Assembly (NCBI GenBank): GCA_910587815.1
Contig: CAJUNK010000001.1
Location: 41,387-105,386 of the forward strand
Reading direction: 5' to 3'
DNA: 64,000 nt
DNA from: Candidatus Gastranaerophilales bacterium
Lineage (GTDB): Bacteria; Cyanobacteriota; Vampirovibrionia; Gastranaerophilales; Gastranaerophilaceae
Shown: one piece after another, positions 54,145-63,716 of the stretch
Position numbering within the stretch: position 1 is the stretch's first letter
Layout: each line of letters opens with the position of its first letter
Notes under the pieces: model-generated
Told to the model about the DNA's origin: nothing
The model's input: only the letters and a program-made list of their open reading frames with translations
Databases searched by the model: none
Position numbers and translations under genes: made by a program

Positions 54145-54513
54145 TTAATTAATTTTTAACTCATGCTTTATTATATCAAACAGTTCATTTAGCCTTTTTT
54201 TGTCGTTTAAATAAAAATACCCAATGATGGCTTCAAATGCTGTAGCATGACGGTGAATGGCTGGGTTATTTTTTTTATTGATTGTGAGGTTTAAATTTCT
54301 TGCGCGCCTGAAAATTTCTTTTTCATCATCATTTAAAAAATTTTCGCAAATATTTTCTGCCATTTTAGCTTGAAAATTTGCATTTACAAAAGATGTTGTC
54401 AACTTGTGCATAATATTTGAAGATTTTGTCTTGAAAATAATATTTTCTCGAACAAAAACCTCATAAACACTATCACCAAGATGTGCATATCTTTTTAAAT
54501 CAAAACTTTCCAT
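54145..54513 (-). CDS. mrnC: Mini-ribonuclease III
   Basis: RNase III catalytic domain without the dsRNA-binding domain, maturing 23S rRNA in Firmicutes and cyanobacteria. AHLGDSVYEVFVRE is the active-site helix; RRARNLNLTINKK and HRHATAFEAIIGYFYL with the second acidic residue follow. 122 aa. The family's presence in cyanobacterial relatives fits the suggested lineage. ATG six bases after TAAAAT. Confidence 0.9.
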   Translation of the reverse strand: MESFDLKRYAHLGDSVYEVFVRENIIFKTKSSNIMHKLTTSFVNANFQAKMAENICENFLNDDEKEIFRRARNLNLTINKKNNPAIHRHATAFEAIIGYFYLNDKKRLNELFDIIKHELKIN

Positions 54514-54670
54514 ACAAAAATTTTATCATAAATTTGTATAGGTGCTCCATCTGTGTGTTTTTGTCAAACTTTACACTTTGTTACATTATTTTGCCAAATA
54601 TCAATTTTCCAGTCCAAAAATACTTTATTAATATACAAAGGGAAGATATTAAGTTTATAAAGGGAGTTTT

Positions 54671-56155
54671 ATGACAGGTATTTCCTCTGTTAATAGTATA
54701 TATGCACAAGATGCACTAAAATATATAAATGGCCAGCCTGTTGCAAATGATAGCATTATAGACGATGTTTCAGGCGCCTTTGGCTCTGTTCCTCTTGTTG
54801 CCGGTATAAATGGTACAATTTTTACTGGCGGTCAGGTTTTGAAAAAAACTACAACACAAGCCACAAGTATTTTTACAGGGCAGCCTGCAAAAACACTTTT
54901 TGGAAATGCTAAATATAAACGTGCGGGAATAAGAGGCCTTGTAGATACTACAGCCATAATGTATGATGTTTTAAAGGATGCAAATTTAACAAAAATTCTA
55001 AATAATTCAAAAGGTTTATCAAATGCTTCAAAAAATTTGGAAGCTGCAAACCTGGTGAAAGATTTTGCTAAATCAGGAAAAAGTAAAGCAGAAATTACGA
55101 AACTTTTAAAAGGGTGTAATAATGCAGATGACATCATAAAAACCTTTGGCAAAAAGACAACAGATGTTGTTCAAAAAACATCCAAATTTGCAAAGGCAGG
55201 CAAATGGCTTTCTGGCACTGGTGTTGGAAAAACATTTTTAGGCTCTAGTTTTTATAAATCAACAGCTTCAGCTGGCAGCAAATTTTTAACCACAACTTCT
55301 GCTGGAAAATTAATAAGCAAAGGGGCTGGTAAATTTGCAAAGGCCTATAAAACCTGCGGTGCAGGTTTCAATCTTGCTATAGAAGGCGGACTTGCTCTAT
55401 TCACAGACGTTATTCCAGCATTCAGCCAAGGTGGTTTTGGTGAAGGGATGAAACAAGTTGGAAAATCTGCTGCAAAAGTTGGAGCATCTACAGCAGGATG
55501 GGTTGCAGGGGCTACCGGCGGTAAGGCACTTGGGGCTTGGCTTGGCGGTGCTATAGGTTCTGCAATTCCTGTAGTTGGCACAGCAATTGGCGCAGTGGTT
55601 GGCGGATTTATAGGAGATCTTGTTGGCGGTGCTATAGGTTCTGCTGTTGCAGGTAAAGTAACAGAAAAAATTGTTGGTGAAGATTATACAGATAAGGTAA
55701 TGAACGAACAAATAGAAGCGCAGGCTGCAATGATATCTCAGGATTCTGCATTAATGAGTGAATTAAATAGTACCGTTTATGCAATGATAGAGCAAGACAT
55801 GGCAGATGATGGCAAGCTTTCAAAAGATAGTGAAAAAATACTTGAGTATCTTCAGCAGAATGCAGACGATTATAATGGCTTGAATTTTGGTGCTCTTAAA
55901 GGTGCAGGAACAAACACTACAGCGCAAAATACATCTTCAAATCTAGATACCTTGATTGCAAGAATACAAGCCGGTGATACATCTGTTTATGATGTGCCGC
56001 AAGATGCCTTAGAGGCAAGTTCAAAATCATACAATAATACAAGCTTTACTGGCGGATATGCTAATAATTACACCAATTTTGGATATACAAATCCTTATGC
56101 AAATTCTTTTGGCGGCGGCACAAACCAGGTAATGAACTATTTTGCTGAAGCATAA
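54671..56155 (+). CDS. Large glycine-zipper protein, unknown function
   Basis: 494 aa, no family recognised. Residues about 40-250 are Lys/Ala/Gly/Thr-rich helices. About 275-340 is a long glycine zipper (GAWLGGAIGSAIPVVGTAIG, then GGFIGDLVGGAIGSAVAG). The C-terminal 100 residues are Asn/Tyr/Gly/Ser-rich (TNFGYTNPYANSFGGG). Glycine zippers of this kind occur in membrane-inserting or toxin-like proteins. The GGGAG ribosome-binding site supports the start. Single gene. Confidence 0.6.
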   Translation: MTGISSVNSIYAQDALKYINGQPVANDSIIDDVSGAFGSVPLVAGINGTIFTGGQVLKKTTTQATSIFTGQPAKTLFGNAKYKRAGIRGLVDTTAIMYDVLKDANLTKILNNSKGLSNASKNLEAANLVKDFAKSGKSKAEITKLLKGCNNADDIIKTFGKKTTDVVQKTSKFAKAGKWLSGTGVGKTFLGSSFYKSTASAGSKFLTTTSAGKLISKGAGKFAKAYKTCGAGFNLAIEGGLALFTDVIPAFSQGGFGEGMKQVGKSAAKVGASTAGWVAGATGGKALGAWLGGAIGSAIPVVGTAIGAVVGGFIGDLVGGAIGSAVAGKVTEKIVGEDYTDKVMNEQIEAQAAMISQDSALMSELNSTVYAMIEQDMADDGKLSKDSEKILEYLQQNADDYNGLNFGALKGAGTNTTAQNTSSNLDTLIARIQAGDTSVYDVPQDALEASSKSYNNTSFTGGYANNYTNFGYTNPYANSFGGGTNQVMNYFAEA

Positions 56156-56237
56156 ATAATAAATAATTTTGCATATTGAATTTATCAATATAAATTAAAT
56201 GCCAAGATGGCATATAAAATATGCTATAATTATTTTC

Positions 56238-56711
56238 ATGAAAATTTTAGGAATAGACCCTGGGATTGGAATTGTGGGTTTTAGTGTAATAGAGGCCACC
56301 CAGGATGGTTATCAATTAAAGGCATCAGGAAGTATTCAGACAGATAAAAATCTTACTGTATCAAAAAGATTAATTGAAATTTTTGATGATATTATGGAAA
56401 TTTGCCGCATTCATAATCCTGATGAAGCCGCAATTGAGCAGCTTTTCTTCTTTAAAAATCAAAAAACGATAATTCCTGTGGCTGAAGCGCGTGGTGTAAT
56501 TCTTGCAGCACTTGAAAAATCAGGGATTAAAACGGCAGAATACACACCCCTTGTAGTAAAACAGGTATTAACAGGTCATGGAAGAGCATCAAAAGATGAG
56601 GTGCGGCGTATGGTGGAAAAATTTATAGAATTAAATAAAAATACAAAACTTGATGATACTGTAGATTCTATTGCAATAGGAATTTGCCATGCTAGAAATT
56701 TAAATCTTTAA
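56238..56711 (+). CDS. ruvC: Holliday junction endodeoxyribonuclease RuvC
   Basis: Resolves Holliday junctions. GIDPGIGIVGFSV carries the first Asp, DEAAIEQLFFFKNQ the Glu, and KLDDTVDSIAIGICHA the last two acidic residues. 157 aa from MKILGIDPG; TATAAT (56225-56230) ends seven bases before this ATG and an upstream in-frame ATG would precede the promoter, so it is rejected. Confidence 0.95.
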   Translation: MKILGIDPGIGIVGFSVIEATQDGYQLKASGSIQTDKNLTVSKRLIEIFDDIMEICRIHNPDEAAIEQLFFFKNQKTIIPVAEARGVILAALEKSGIKTAEYTPLVVKQVLTGHGRASKDEVRRMVEKFIELNKNTKLDDTVDSIAIGICHARNLNL

Positions 56712-56726
56712 AGATTTAAATTTTAT
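56697..56726 (+). terminator. Hairpin at the ruvC 3' end
   Basis: AAATTTAAATCTTT is followed by its reverse complement AAAGATTTAAATTT, spanning the stop codon, then TTATAAAG. A/T-only stem with a weak T tail, so termination strength is uncertain. Confidence 0.55.
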
Positions 56727-56802
56727 AAAGAAGTTTTAAGTTTTGTAAAATTCTGCCCAAAAATTTTATAAAAAACCTAAACTAAAATTAAAGAGGAAAT
56801 AT

Positions 56803-57252
56803 ATGATAACTGATATAAAAACTTTAAAAAATACTTGCGTATATAGCAGTATATTCGGTGCTATACTTGGTTTTGCAGCTTTGATTCCAAACATAATGCC
56901 AATAATTAGTCTTTTTGTGCTCCCTTTTCTTGCTGCAATTATTGTGCTTTTGCTTATGAAAATGCATCATGTTTTAGATGTGGATAAAATTGTTGAGATG
57001 AAAAACTATGCAATATTGGGGGGTATAATTGGCGCTATTAGTGGTTTTTCCTTTTTTACAATTTTTTGCCCAATGGTGCTTTTGATTCATTTTTTTGTAA
57101 AAACTTACTATACCTATGGAATAAATTTTCTAAATTTTTTTCTTGCAATAGTATTTTTAATTGTAATTATGTTAATTTTTATCACTACAAACGCTGCGGG
57201 TGGCCTTCTTATCGGGGTTTTAATAAAACAATTTCCAAAAATTTCAGATTAA
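56803..57252 (+). CDS. Four-helix membrane protein, unknown function
   Basis: 149 aa with membrane helices at about residues 15-35, 38-55, 70-95 and 105-140 (the last two Phe/Ile-rich). Gly in helices 1 and 3 (IFGAILGFAALIP, GGIIGAISGFSFF) suggests close packing. AGAGG before the ATG. No family recognised. Confidence 0.6.
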   Translation: MITDIKTLKNTCVYSSIFGAILGFAALIPNIMPIISLFVLPFLAAIIVLLLMKMHHVLDVDKIVEMKNYAILGGIIGAISGFSFFTIFCPMVLLIHFFVKTYYTYGINFLNFFLAIVFLIVIMLIFITTNAAGGLLIGVLIKQFPKISD

Positions 57253-57404
57253 TTTTTGTAAAAGGACATGTTCTATAACCCATTTTTTGCTCATTTTTTA
57301 TAGTAAAATTTGTTAAAACTTGCTATTTTGCATTTTTTAGCGTACACGCATGAAAATCAGATATGGCTTGAAAATTTAAAATTAATAGGAGCAAAACAAA
57401 GACT

Positions 57405-58529
57405 ATGAGTGAATTTCAATCTAAAATTAAAACTATAGAATGGGTGAAAACACAAACTGGCGGCCATTCTTTAATGGTTGACCAGACAAAAATTCCATAC
57501 GCATTTGAAAAAGTGGAGATAAAAACACTTAAATCTATGTATGACGCCATAAAAACAATGATAGTGCGAGGTGCGCCGGCTATAGGCATAGCAGGAGCCC
57601 ATGGCTGTGCGCTTTTTGCGCTTGAATTACTGTCAAAATACGCACCAACAGAAGATTTGTGGCAAAATATCACACATGTGACAACAGAAAATTTGGATGA
57701 AAATAAAAGAAATTCATTTTTTGAAGAATTAGAAGATGGTTTTAATTATCTTAATTCTTCGCGTCCAACCGCTGTGAACCTCTCTTGGGCAATAGGGGAA
57801 CAAAAAAAGGTGGTTGAAAACTCTAAAAATCTTGCATTAAAAGATGTTTGCGTAAATTTAATAAATAATGCAATAAAACTTGAAAATGAAGATATAGAAA
57901 TAAATAAAAAAATTGGAGATTTTGGCGCTGATGTAGTTCCAAAGGGTGCAGGTATTTTAACACATTGCAACGCAGGGGCTTTGGCTACTGTGGGGTATGG
58001 AACAGCGCTTGGTGTGGTGCGTTCAGCTTTTGCGCGCGATAACACCATAAAAGTTTTTGCAGACGAAACAAGGCCAAGAGGCCAAGGGGCAAAAATTACA
58101 ACATTTGAACTAATCAAAGATGGCATCCCTGTAACCCTTATTACAGATGGCATGTGTAGTTATTTTATGAGAAATAAAATGATTGATATGGTAGTTGTTG
58201 GTGCAGATAGAATTGCCGCAAATGGTGATACGGCAAATAAAATCGGCACATCAACAGTCGCAATTGCAGCCAAGTATTATAATATACCGTTTTATGTAGC
58301 AGCGCCAAAATCTACAATAGATTTATCAATAAAGTCTGGAAACGATATTATAATTGAACTTCGGGATGAAGATGAAGTGACTATGGTGAATGGAAAGAGG
58401 ATTTGTGCTGAAGGGGTAAATATCATCAATCCAAGCTTTGATATTACTGATAACACATTGATAGCAGGCATTATAACTGAATATGGAATTTTTAAACCTG
58501 AAAATTTAAAAAATATCGAAAATTGTTAA
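57405..58529 (+). CDS. mtnA: S-methyl-5-thioribose-1-phosphate isomerase (MtnA/eIF2B-like)
   Basis: Isomerises methylthioribose-1-phosphate to methylthioribulose-1-phosphate in methionine salvage. MIVRGAPAIGIAGAHG, catalytic Cys in LTHCNAGALATVGYGTA, FADETRPRGQGAK and VGADRIAANGDTANKIGT with the catalytic Asp. 374 aa, full length. AGGAG site. It is followed by serC after 38 bp. No other salvage genes are in the window. Confidence 0.94.
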   Translation: MSEFQSKIKTIEWVKTQTGGHSLMVDQTKIPYAFEKVEIKTLKSMYDAIKTMIVRGAPAIGIAGAHGCALFALELLSKYAPTEDLWQNITHVTTENLDENKRNSFFEELEDGFNYLNSSRPTAVNLSWAIGEQKKVVENSKNLALKDVCVNLINNAIKLENEDIEINKKIGDFGADVVPKGAGILTHCNAGALATVGYGTALGVVRSAFARDNTIKVFADETRPRGQGAKITTFELIKDGIPVTLITDGMCSYFMRNKMIDMVVVGADRIAANGDTANKIGTSTVAIAAKYYNIPFYVAAPKSTIDLSIKSGNDIIIELRDEDEVTMVNGKRICAEGVNIINPSFDITDNTLIAGIITEYGIFKPENLKNIENC

Positions 58530-58567
58530 ATAGTGCTAAAATAAACTTAAAAAAAGGAGTATAAAAA

Positions 58568-59677
58568 ATGACAAGAGAATGTGGCAGAGTATACAATTTT
58601 TCAGCAGGGCCTGCGGTTTTGCCAGAAAGCGTGTTAAAGCAAGCAGCAGATGAGATGATGAACTATGAAAATTCCGGAATGAGCGTAATGGAGATGTCTC
58701 ATAGGTCTAAAACGTATGATAATATTATAAAAACGGCAGAAAAAGATTTAAGAGAATTATTAAACATTCCTGAAAATTATAAGGTTTTATTTTTGCAGGG
58801 CGGTGCACATTTGCAATTTTCAATGGTGCCGATAAATCTTTTAAAGACTGATGGTACAGGGGTTGCAGACTATATTGTTACAGGGCAGTGGGCAAAAAAA
58901 GCATACGCAGAAGCCCAAAAATACGGTAAAATCAATAAAGTAGCAACATCAGAAGATAAAACTTTTTCATATATTCCAGATTGTTCAAATTTGCCGATTT
59001 CTGAAGATGCAGATTATGTCTATATTTGCGAAAATAATACAATCTATGGCACAAAATTCCACACTTTACCGAACACAAAAGGTAAAATTTTGGTTTCAGA
59101 TATGTCTTCCTGCTTTTTATCAGAACCTGTAGATGTTGAAAAGTATGGTCTAATTTATGCCGGAGTGCAGAAAAATGTTGGTCCTGCGGGTGTGCAGATT
59201 GTAATTATTAGGGAAGATTTAATTAAGGATGATGAAAATCTGCCAAAATGGTGCCCTACTATGCTGAAATATAAGACCCATGCGGATAATGACAGTTTAT
59301 ATAACACACCTCCTGCTTATGGAATTTATATTTGCGGCCTTGTATTTAAATGGCTGAAAAACCTTGGCGGGCTTGAAAAAATGAAAGAATTAAACGAAAA
59401 GAAAGCAAAAATTTTGTATGATTTTCTTGATTCTTCAAAACTTTTTAAAGCTACAGTAGAGAAAGGTTCCAGGTCTTTAATGAACGTTCCTTTTGTAACT
59501 GGAGATGAAGAAATGGATAAAAAATTCATTAAAGAAGCAGCTGAAAATGGCCTTGTACAATTAAAAGGACACAGAACAGTAGGCGGTATGCGCGCATCTA
59601 TCTATAATGCAATGCCAATTGAAGGCGTGGAGGCGCTTGTAGCATTTATGAAAAAATTTGAACAGGAAAATGCCTAA
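58568..59677 (+). CDS. serC: Phosphoserine aminotransferase
   Basis: PLP enzyme of serine synthesis converting 3-phosphohydroxypyruvate to phosphoserine. YNFSAGPAVLPESVL, MSHRSKTYDNI, FLQGGAHLQFSM, the PLP Lys in YAGVQKNVGPAG and HRTVGGMRASIYNAMP near the C-terminus. 369 aa. AAAAAGGAG upstream. A terminator hairpin follows. Confidence 0.96.
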   Translation: MTRECGRVYNFSAGPAVLPESVLKQAADEMMNYENSGMSVMEMSHRSKTYDNIIKTAEKDLRELLNIPENYKVLFLQGGAHLQFSMVPINLLKTDGTGVADYIVTGQWAKKAYAEAQKYGKINKVATSEDKTFSYIPDCSNLPISEDADYVYICENNTIYGTKFHTLPNTKGKILVSDMSSCFLSEPVDVEKYGLIYAGVQKNVGPAGVQIVIIREDLIKDDENLPKWCPTMLKYKTHADNDSLYNTPPAYGIYICGLVFKWLKNLGGLEKMKELNEKKAKILYDFLDSSKLFKATVEKGSRSLMNVPFVTGDEEMDKKFIKEAAENGLVQLKGHRTVGGMRASIYNAMPIEGVEALVAFMKKFEQENA

Positions 59678-59707
59678 AAAATCTGTTTAAAACTAATGTT
59701 TACATAT

Positions 59708-59743
59708 TTTGCCTGTAAATTATTTTATTTGCAGGCAATTTTG
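59708..59743 (+). terminator. Terminator after serC
   Basis: TTGCCTGTAAAT pairs with ATTTGCAGGCAA (one unpaired base) and is followed by TTTTG. It lies about 30 bp past the serC stop. Confidence 0.75.
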
Positions 59744-59767
59744 TATATTTACTTGTTTTAAGAAAAT

Positions 59768-60724
59768 ATGAAATTTCCAAATATAGCGCCAAATGTCAAT
59801 TTTAACATAAGATGTATCGATAAAATTCAAAACAAAAATAATATAAGTTTTTGCGGGGTAAGGTTTTTATCAAAAGATGTATTTGAAAAATCTCCTATAA
59901 AAACTGTCACTATAAAGGATGTAAAAGGTAACAATGTTGATGCTGTAATACAGGAAGAATTTTATAAAGATGATACTGGATTTTTTGGTACAAATTCAAA
60001 AATGCTAAGTTTAAATGTGGACGGAAAAAAGCTTGGTCATACAATAATGTATGATTCTAAAAATGGTGATGAGCTATATGTAAAAGAGCTTTATACTGAA
60101 GAAAATTTTAGAAGACATTATAAAGGGGCTGGCACAGAGCTTTTAAAATGTCTTGTAGAAGAAAGCAAAAGGCGTGGTCATAAAGGAAAAATCAGCCTTA
60201 ATGCATCAAATTTTCCACCACCTTTTGTTTTTTATTATAAAAATAATTTTCAAGTTGCATCTGAATTTCCCCAATATGCTGCTGCAATAGATTATGCCGC
60301 AAGAAACAATGTTTCTGTTTCAAAATTGCTGCCTGATGGAATGTCTGCCCTTGCCATGTGGCTTGACGAAAAAGGCGCAGAGGCGTTTTTAGCAGGGGAA
60401 AGATTATATGAACAGAGAAACTCTGTTACAATAGCAAAAACAAATATTAATAATAAAGAATTTGAGGCAAACTGTACAGAAGGCCAAGACGGAGATTTTT
60501 ATTTTCAGATAATAAATAAAAATGCCAATAGAAGGCAGCAAATATGGTTTGCAGCAGGTAAGATTGTGGAAAATCAAAACAAAGAAAAAATTATGCAGTT
60601 ATTTCCTATGAATGATAATTTTTATACAGTAAAAAAAATACAAGAATTTGCAAAAGAAAGTATTGAAATATTTTCAAAAAAACTGTGTATTGATAAAGTG
60701 GAGATAATTGAAGAAGATTTTTAA
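59768..60724 (+). CDS. GNAT-like protein with N-terminal ISFCG motif
   Basis: 318 aa. An N-terminal Asn/Ile-rich leader ends in NNISFCGVRF (about residues 27-36). The domain that follows resembles a GNAT acetyltransferase: ELYVKELYTEENFRRHYKGAGTE contains the R-x-x-G-x-G/A-type CoA loop (here YKGAGTELL), then CLVEESKRRGHKGKISLNA and FYYKNNFQ. The last 130 residues are unassigned. The substrate is unknown. Single gene between serC and glmS. Confidence 0.6.
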   Translation: MKFPNIAPNVNFNIRCIDKIQNKNNISFCGVRFLSKDVFEKSPIKTVTIKDVKGNNVDAVIQEEFYKDDTGFFGTNSKMLSLNVDGKKLGHTIMYDSKNGDELYVKELYTEENFRRHYKGAGTELLKCLVEESKRRGHKGKISLNASNFPPPFVFYYKNNFQVASEFPQYAAAIDYAARNNVSVSKLLPDGMSALAMWLDEKGAEAFLAGERLYEQRNSVTIAKTNINNKEFEANCTEGQDGDFYFQIINKNANRRQQIWFAAGKIVENQNKEKIMQLFPMNDNFYTVKKIQEFAKESIEIFSKKLCIDKVEIIEEDF

Positions 60725-60813
60725 AAATATCTTTATCAAATCTTAATTTGCAAATAAATGCAGTGCATAATAAAATTAAAGAATTAAATAAAAAATAGAG
60801 GAAAAAGAGATTT

Positions 60814-62658
60814 ATGTGCGGAATAGTAGGATATATAGGAAAAAAACGCGCCGTTGATATAATTTTAAAAGGCTTATCGCATCTTGAATACAGAGGATAT
60901 GATTCGGCTGGAGTTGCCCTTGTATCAACAGATGCTGCCCATATTTATAAAGCATCTGGTAAATTAAACAATTTAAAGGAAATTATCTGTCTTGAAAATA
61001 AAGAAAATATTAGCGCTACAGCTGGTATTGGCCATACAAGATGGGCAACACATGGTCTTCCGACAGAAACAAATGCTCATCCGCATACCTGCAATTGCGG
61101 CAGTTTGATAATAGTGCACAATGGAATTATTGAAAATTATAAAGATTTAAAACCTGAATTAGAAAAAAAAGGCTGCAACTTTAAATCGCAGACAGATACT
61201 GAAGTGGCGGCACATTTAATAGCGCATGAATTTGAAGAAAAAAAGGATTTATTGAAGGCGGTGCAATCTGCTGTGAAGAAATTAAAGGGTGCTTATGCAT
61301 TTTCAATTATGCATAAATCTTGTCCTGAAAAAATTATAGCAGCGCGTAAAAATGCTCCATTGATTATTGGAATTGGGGATGGGGAAAATTTTATAGCCTC
61401 TGATATTCCTGCAATTATTGAATATACCAAAAAAGCGATTTATGTCAGTGATAATCAGGTAGCAGAAGTAAAGGCTGACAGTGTTAAAATTTATGATGAA
61501 AATGGAAATTTAATAGAAAATAAGATTGAAAATTTGCCATTTGAACCAATTGCACTATCAAAAATGGGCTATAAGCATTTTATGCTCAAAGAAATTCACG
61601 AACAGCCAGATGTTGTTCGAAATGCTCTTGTAGATAAGATTAAGGATGAAAATGCCGCAATAATTTTAGATGATGTTAAATTAAGCAAGGAAAAGTTAGC
61701 AAAAATTAATAGAATTCAAATCATTGCTTGCGGAACATCATTACACGCAGGGCTTGTTGGCAAGTATGTGATTGAAGAATTAACCAAAATTCCTGTGGAT
61801 GTTGAAGCATCAAGCGAATATATTTACAGAAACACAATAGCGGATGAAAACACCCTTGTAATTGGGATTTCTCAATCAGGAGAAACCGCAGATACAATTA
61901 CTGCTATAAAACAAGCAAAAGAGAAAAATTCCCACATTTTAATTATTACAAACAGAAAAGATAGTGCTATGGCAAGAATGGCAGATAGTCTTTTGCCCAT
62001 AAATGCCGGGATTGAGGTGTCTGTTGCTGCCACAAAATCTTACATGGCGCAGCTTTTGAATATTTACTGTTTTGCAATTTATCTTGCAGAACACACTAAA
62101 AACCCTGATGTAAAGGCAATTTCAGATATTAAAAAAGAACTTTTGACCTTGCCAAGCAAACTTGAAATAATTTTAAATGACACAAAAAATATTCAAAATA
62201 TTTCAAAAAAATATTCAAATTCAAAAGATTTTATTTTTATTGCCCGCGGCATAAATTATCCTTCAGCCCTAGAGGGTGCTTTGAAGCTAAAGGAAATAAG
62301 TTATATTAATGCAACAGGTTATCCTGCTGGTGAATTAAAACATGGGCCTATTGCAATGTTGGATGAAACTATGCCTGTACTTGCAATTTTAAATAAAGGG
62401 GTTGTTTATGATAAGGTGCTGTCAAATTGTGAAGAAGCAAAAGCAAGACAGGCAAAACTTATTGGGGTAACAAATTTTATTGATGAAAAACATAAAAATT
62501 TATTTGATGATGCAGTTATAATTCCAGAAATTTCTGATATAGTATCACCTGCCCTAAATATAGTGGTATTGCAGCTTTTGGCTTATCATATTGCAGAATA
62601 TTTAGGAAAAGATGTAGACCAGCCGAGAAACCTTGCAAAATCTGTAACTGTAGAGTGA
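60814..62658 (+). CDS. glmS: Glutamine--fructose-6-phosphate aminotransferase
   Basis: Makes glucosamine-6-phosphate for peptidoglycan and lipid A. Class II amidotransferase with catalytic Cys2 in MCGIVGYIG, then GIGHTRWATHG and HNGIIENY. Two SIS domains have IACGTSLHAG, GISQSGETADTI and LKEISYINATGYPAGELKHGP; the C-terminus ends NLAKSVTVE. 614 aa, full length. No glmS ribozyme is seen upstream. Confidence 0.97.
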   Translation: MCGIVGYIGKKRAVDIILKGLSHLEYRGYDSAGVALVSTDAAHIYKASGKLNNLKEIICLENKENISATAGIGHTRWATHGLPTETNAHPHTCNCGSLIIVHNGIIENYKDLKPELEKKGCNFKSQTDTEVAAHLIAHEFEEKKDLLKAVQSAVKKLKGAYAFSIMHKSCPEKIIAARKNAPLIIGIGDGENFIASDIPAIIEYTKKAIYVSDNQVAEVKADSVKIYDENGNLIENKIENLPFEPIALSKMGYKHFMLKEIHEQPDVVRNALVDKIKDENAAIILDDVKLSKEKLAKINRIQIIACGTSLHAGLVGKYVIEELTKIPVDVEASSEYIYRNTIADENTLVIGISQSGETADTITAIKQAKEKNSHILIITNRKDSAMARMADSLLPINAGIEVSVAATKSYMAQLLNIYCFAIYLAEHTKNPDVKAISDIKKELLTLPSKLEIILNDTKNIQNISKKYSNSKDFIFIARGINYPSALEGALKLKEISYINATGYPAGELKHGPIAMLDETMPVLAILNKGVVYDKVLSNCEEAKARQAKLIGVTNFIDEKHKNLFDDAVIIPEISDIVSPALNIVVLQLLAYHIAEYLGKDVDQPRNLAKSVTVE

Positions 62659-62755
62659 TAAGTCTTAATTTTTTTAAAAATCAGCATTTGAATTTGGCAA
62701 AAGATATTATTTTTGGATTTTAATATGAATACCTTTTTAGATAATCCAAAACCAA

Positions 62756-63697
62756 ATGAGAATAAATCCATATCAAAGCTTTAATATAAATAAAAGGTGC
62801 ATTTATAATACAAAGGCATCTTGTAATATTTATTTTGGTAAAAACGGCGATGATTCTAAAAATAATATAGAATCCAAAACAAGTTTGCCTGGGCATGAGC
62901 TTGTTGGATTTTACAAACATTTTATTTTAAAAAAGCCAAAAATTGAAGCGAATCCTTTGGATTTAGATGCCAATCTTTATCTTATCAGGATGGATAGATA
63001 TAGCAATAATCACGCTTGGGCGCAGAAAATGAATGGTCTTACCTATAAAATTTCAGAAATGATATCGAATGATGAAAAATTTTCAGATATTTTAAGTGAA
63101 ACAGAAGATGGTGTAAGAAAAATAAGAAAGAAAAAGCAATGGGGCAAAAAGCGTACAGAATCAGATTATTACGAATTAGGTCCATTTGGAAGAGGTAATG
63201 AATATTGGCCTGTATATTTAAAATTATTTGATTTTGATTCTGATGAACCTAAGAATTTCATAAAACCCATGCCAAGTGAAGAATATAAAGATGCAAATAC
63301 CTGCCTTCTTACATTCCGTGATTATCCAAGGCCAGGGGTAGAGATTGAATACGGCTGGAATGGAGAAAAATCAAATATTAAGCTTGCTAAAAAAGAATAT
63401 AAAAAGTTAAAAAAGATGGATGACCCTTCTTTAGAAGATATTAACCGCTGTGTTGCCACTATTCACTGGCTGATAGCGCAAGAAACGCCATATCAAAGAG
63501 GGAGTGATTCTATTGCAAATGTGCTTACAAAATCAATCTATCATGCTTATGGTGTTAAAATGAGTCCTATAAAGGAAGGTAAGAGTTTTGATTTTGAAGC
63601 ATTTTATAGAGATTTAGATGATTATATCAGAATTTATCCAGCTCTTTTTGAACAAGAGCCGAAATTTCTTCAAAATCAAGAAGAAATTGCAATTTAG
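62756..63697 (+). CDS. Protein of unknown function with N-terminal NIYFG motif
   Basis: 313 aa. An Asn-rich leader (MRINPYQSFNINKRCIY) ends at CNIYFGKNG, matching the motif of neighbours. The body has FRDYPRPGVEIEYGWNG and, near residue 240, HWLIAQETPYQRGSDSIANV followed by DLDDYIRIYPALFEQEP. That HW-x(5)-TPYxRGSxSIA pattern reminds me of conserved C-terminal regions of some predicted effector-like proteins, but I cannot name the family. No ribosome-binding site is visible; an in-frame TAG upstream fixes this as the earliest ATG. Confidence 0.55.
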   Translation: MRINPYQSFNINKRCIYNTKASCNIYFGKNGDDSKNNIESKTSLPGHELVGFYKHFILKKPKIEANPLDLDANLYLIRMDRYSNNHAWAQKMNGLTYKISEMISNDEKFSDILSETEDGVRKIRKKKQWGKKRTESDYYELGPFGRGNEYWPVYLKLFDFDSDEPKNFIKPMPSEEYKDANTCLLTFRDYPRPGVEIEYGWNGEKSNIKLAKKEYKKLKKMDDPSLEDINRCVATIHWLIAQETPYQRGSDSIANVLTKSIYHAYGVKMSPIKEGKSFDFEAFYRDLDDYIRIYPALFEQEPKFLQNQEEIAI

Positions 63698-63716
63698 ACC
63701 TTTTATTGATTTAAAT

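Noticed and set aside
60725..60813. glmS ribozyme in the glmS leader
   Set aside because: Only 89 bp precede the start and none of the ribozyme core sequences are recognisable.
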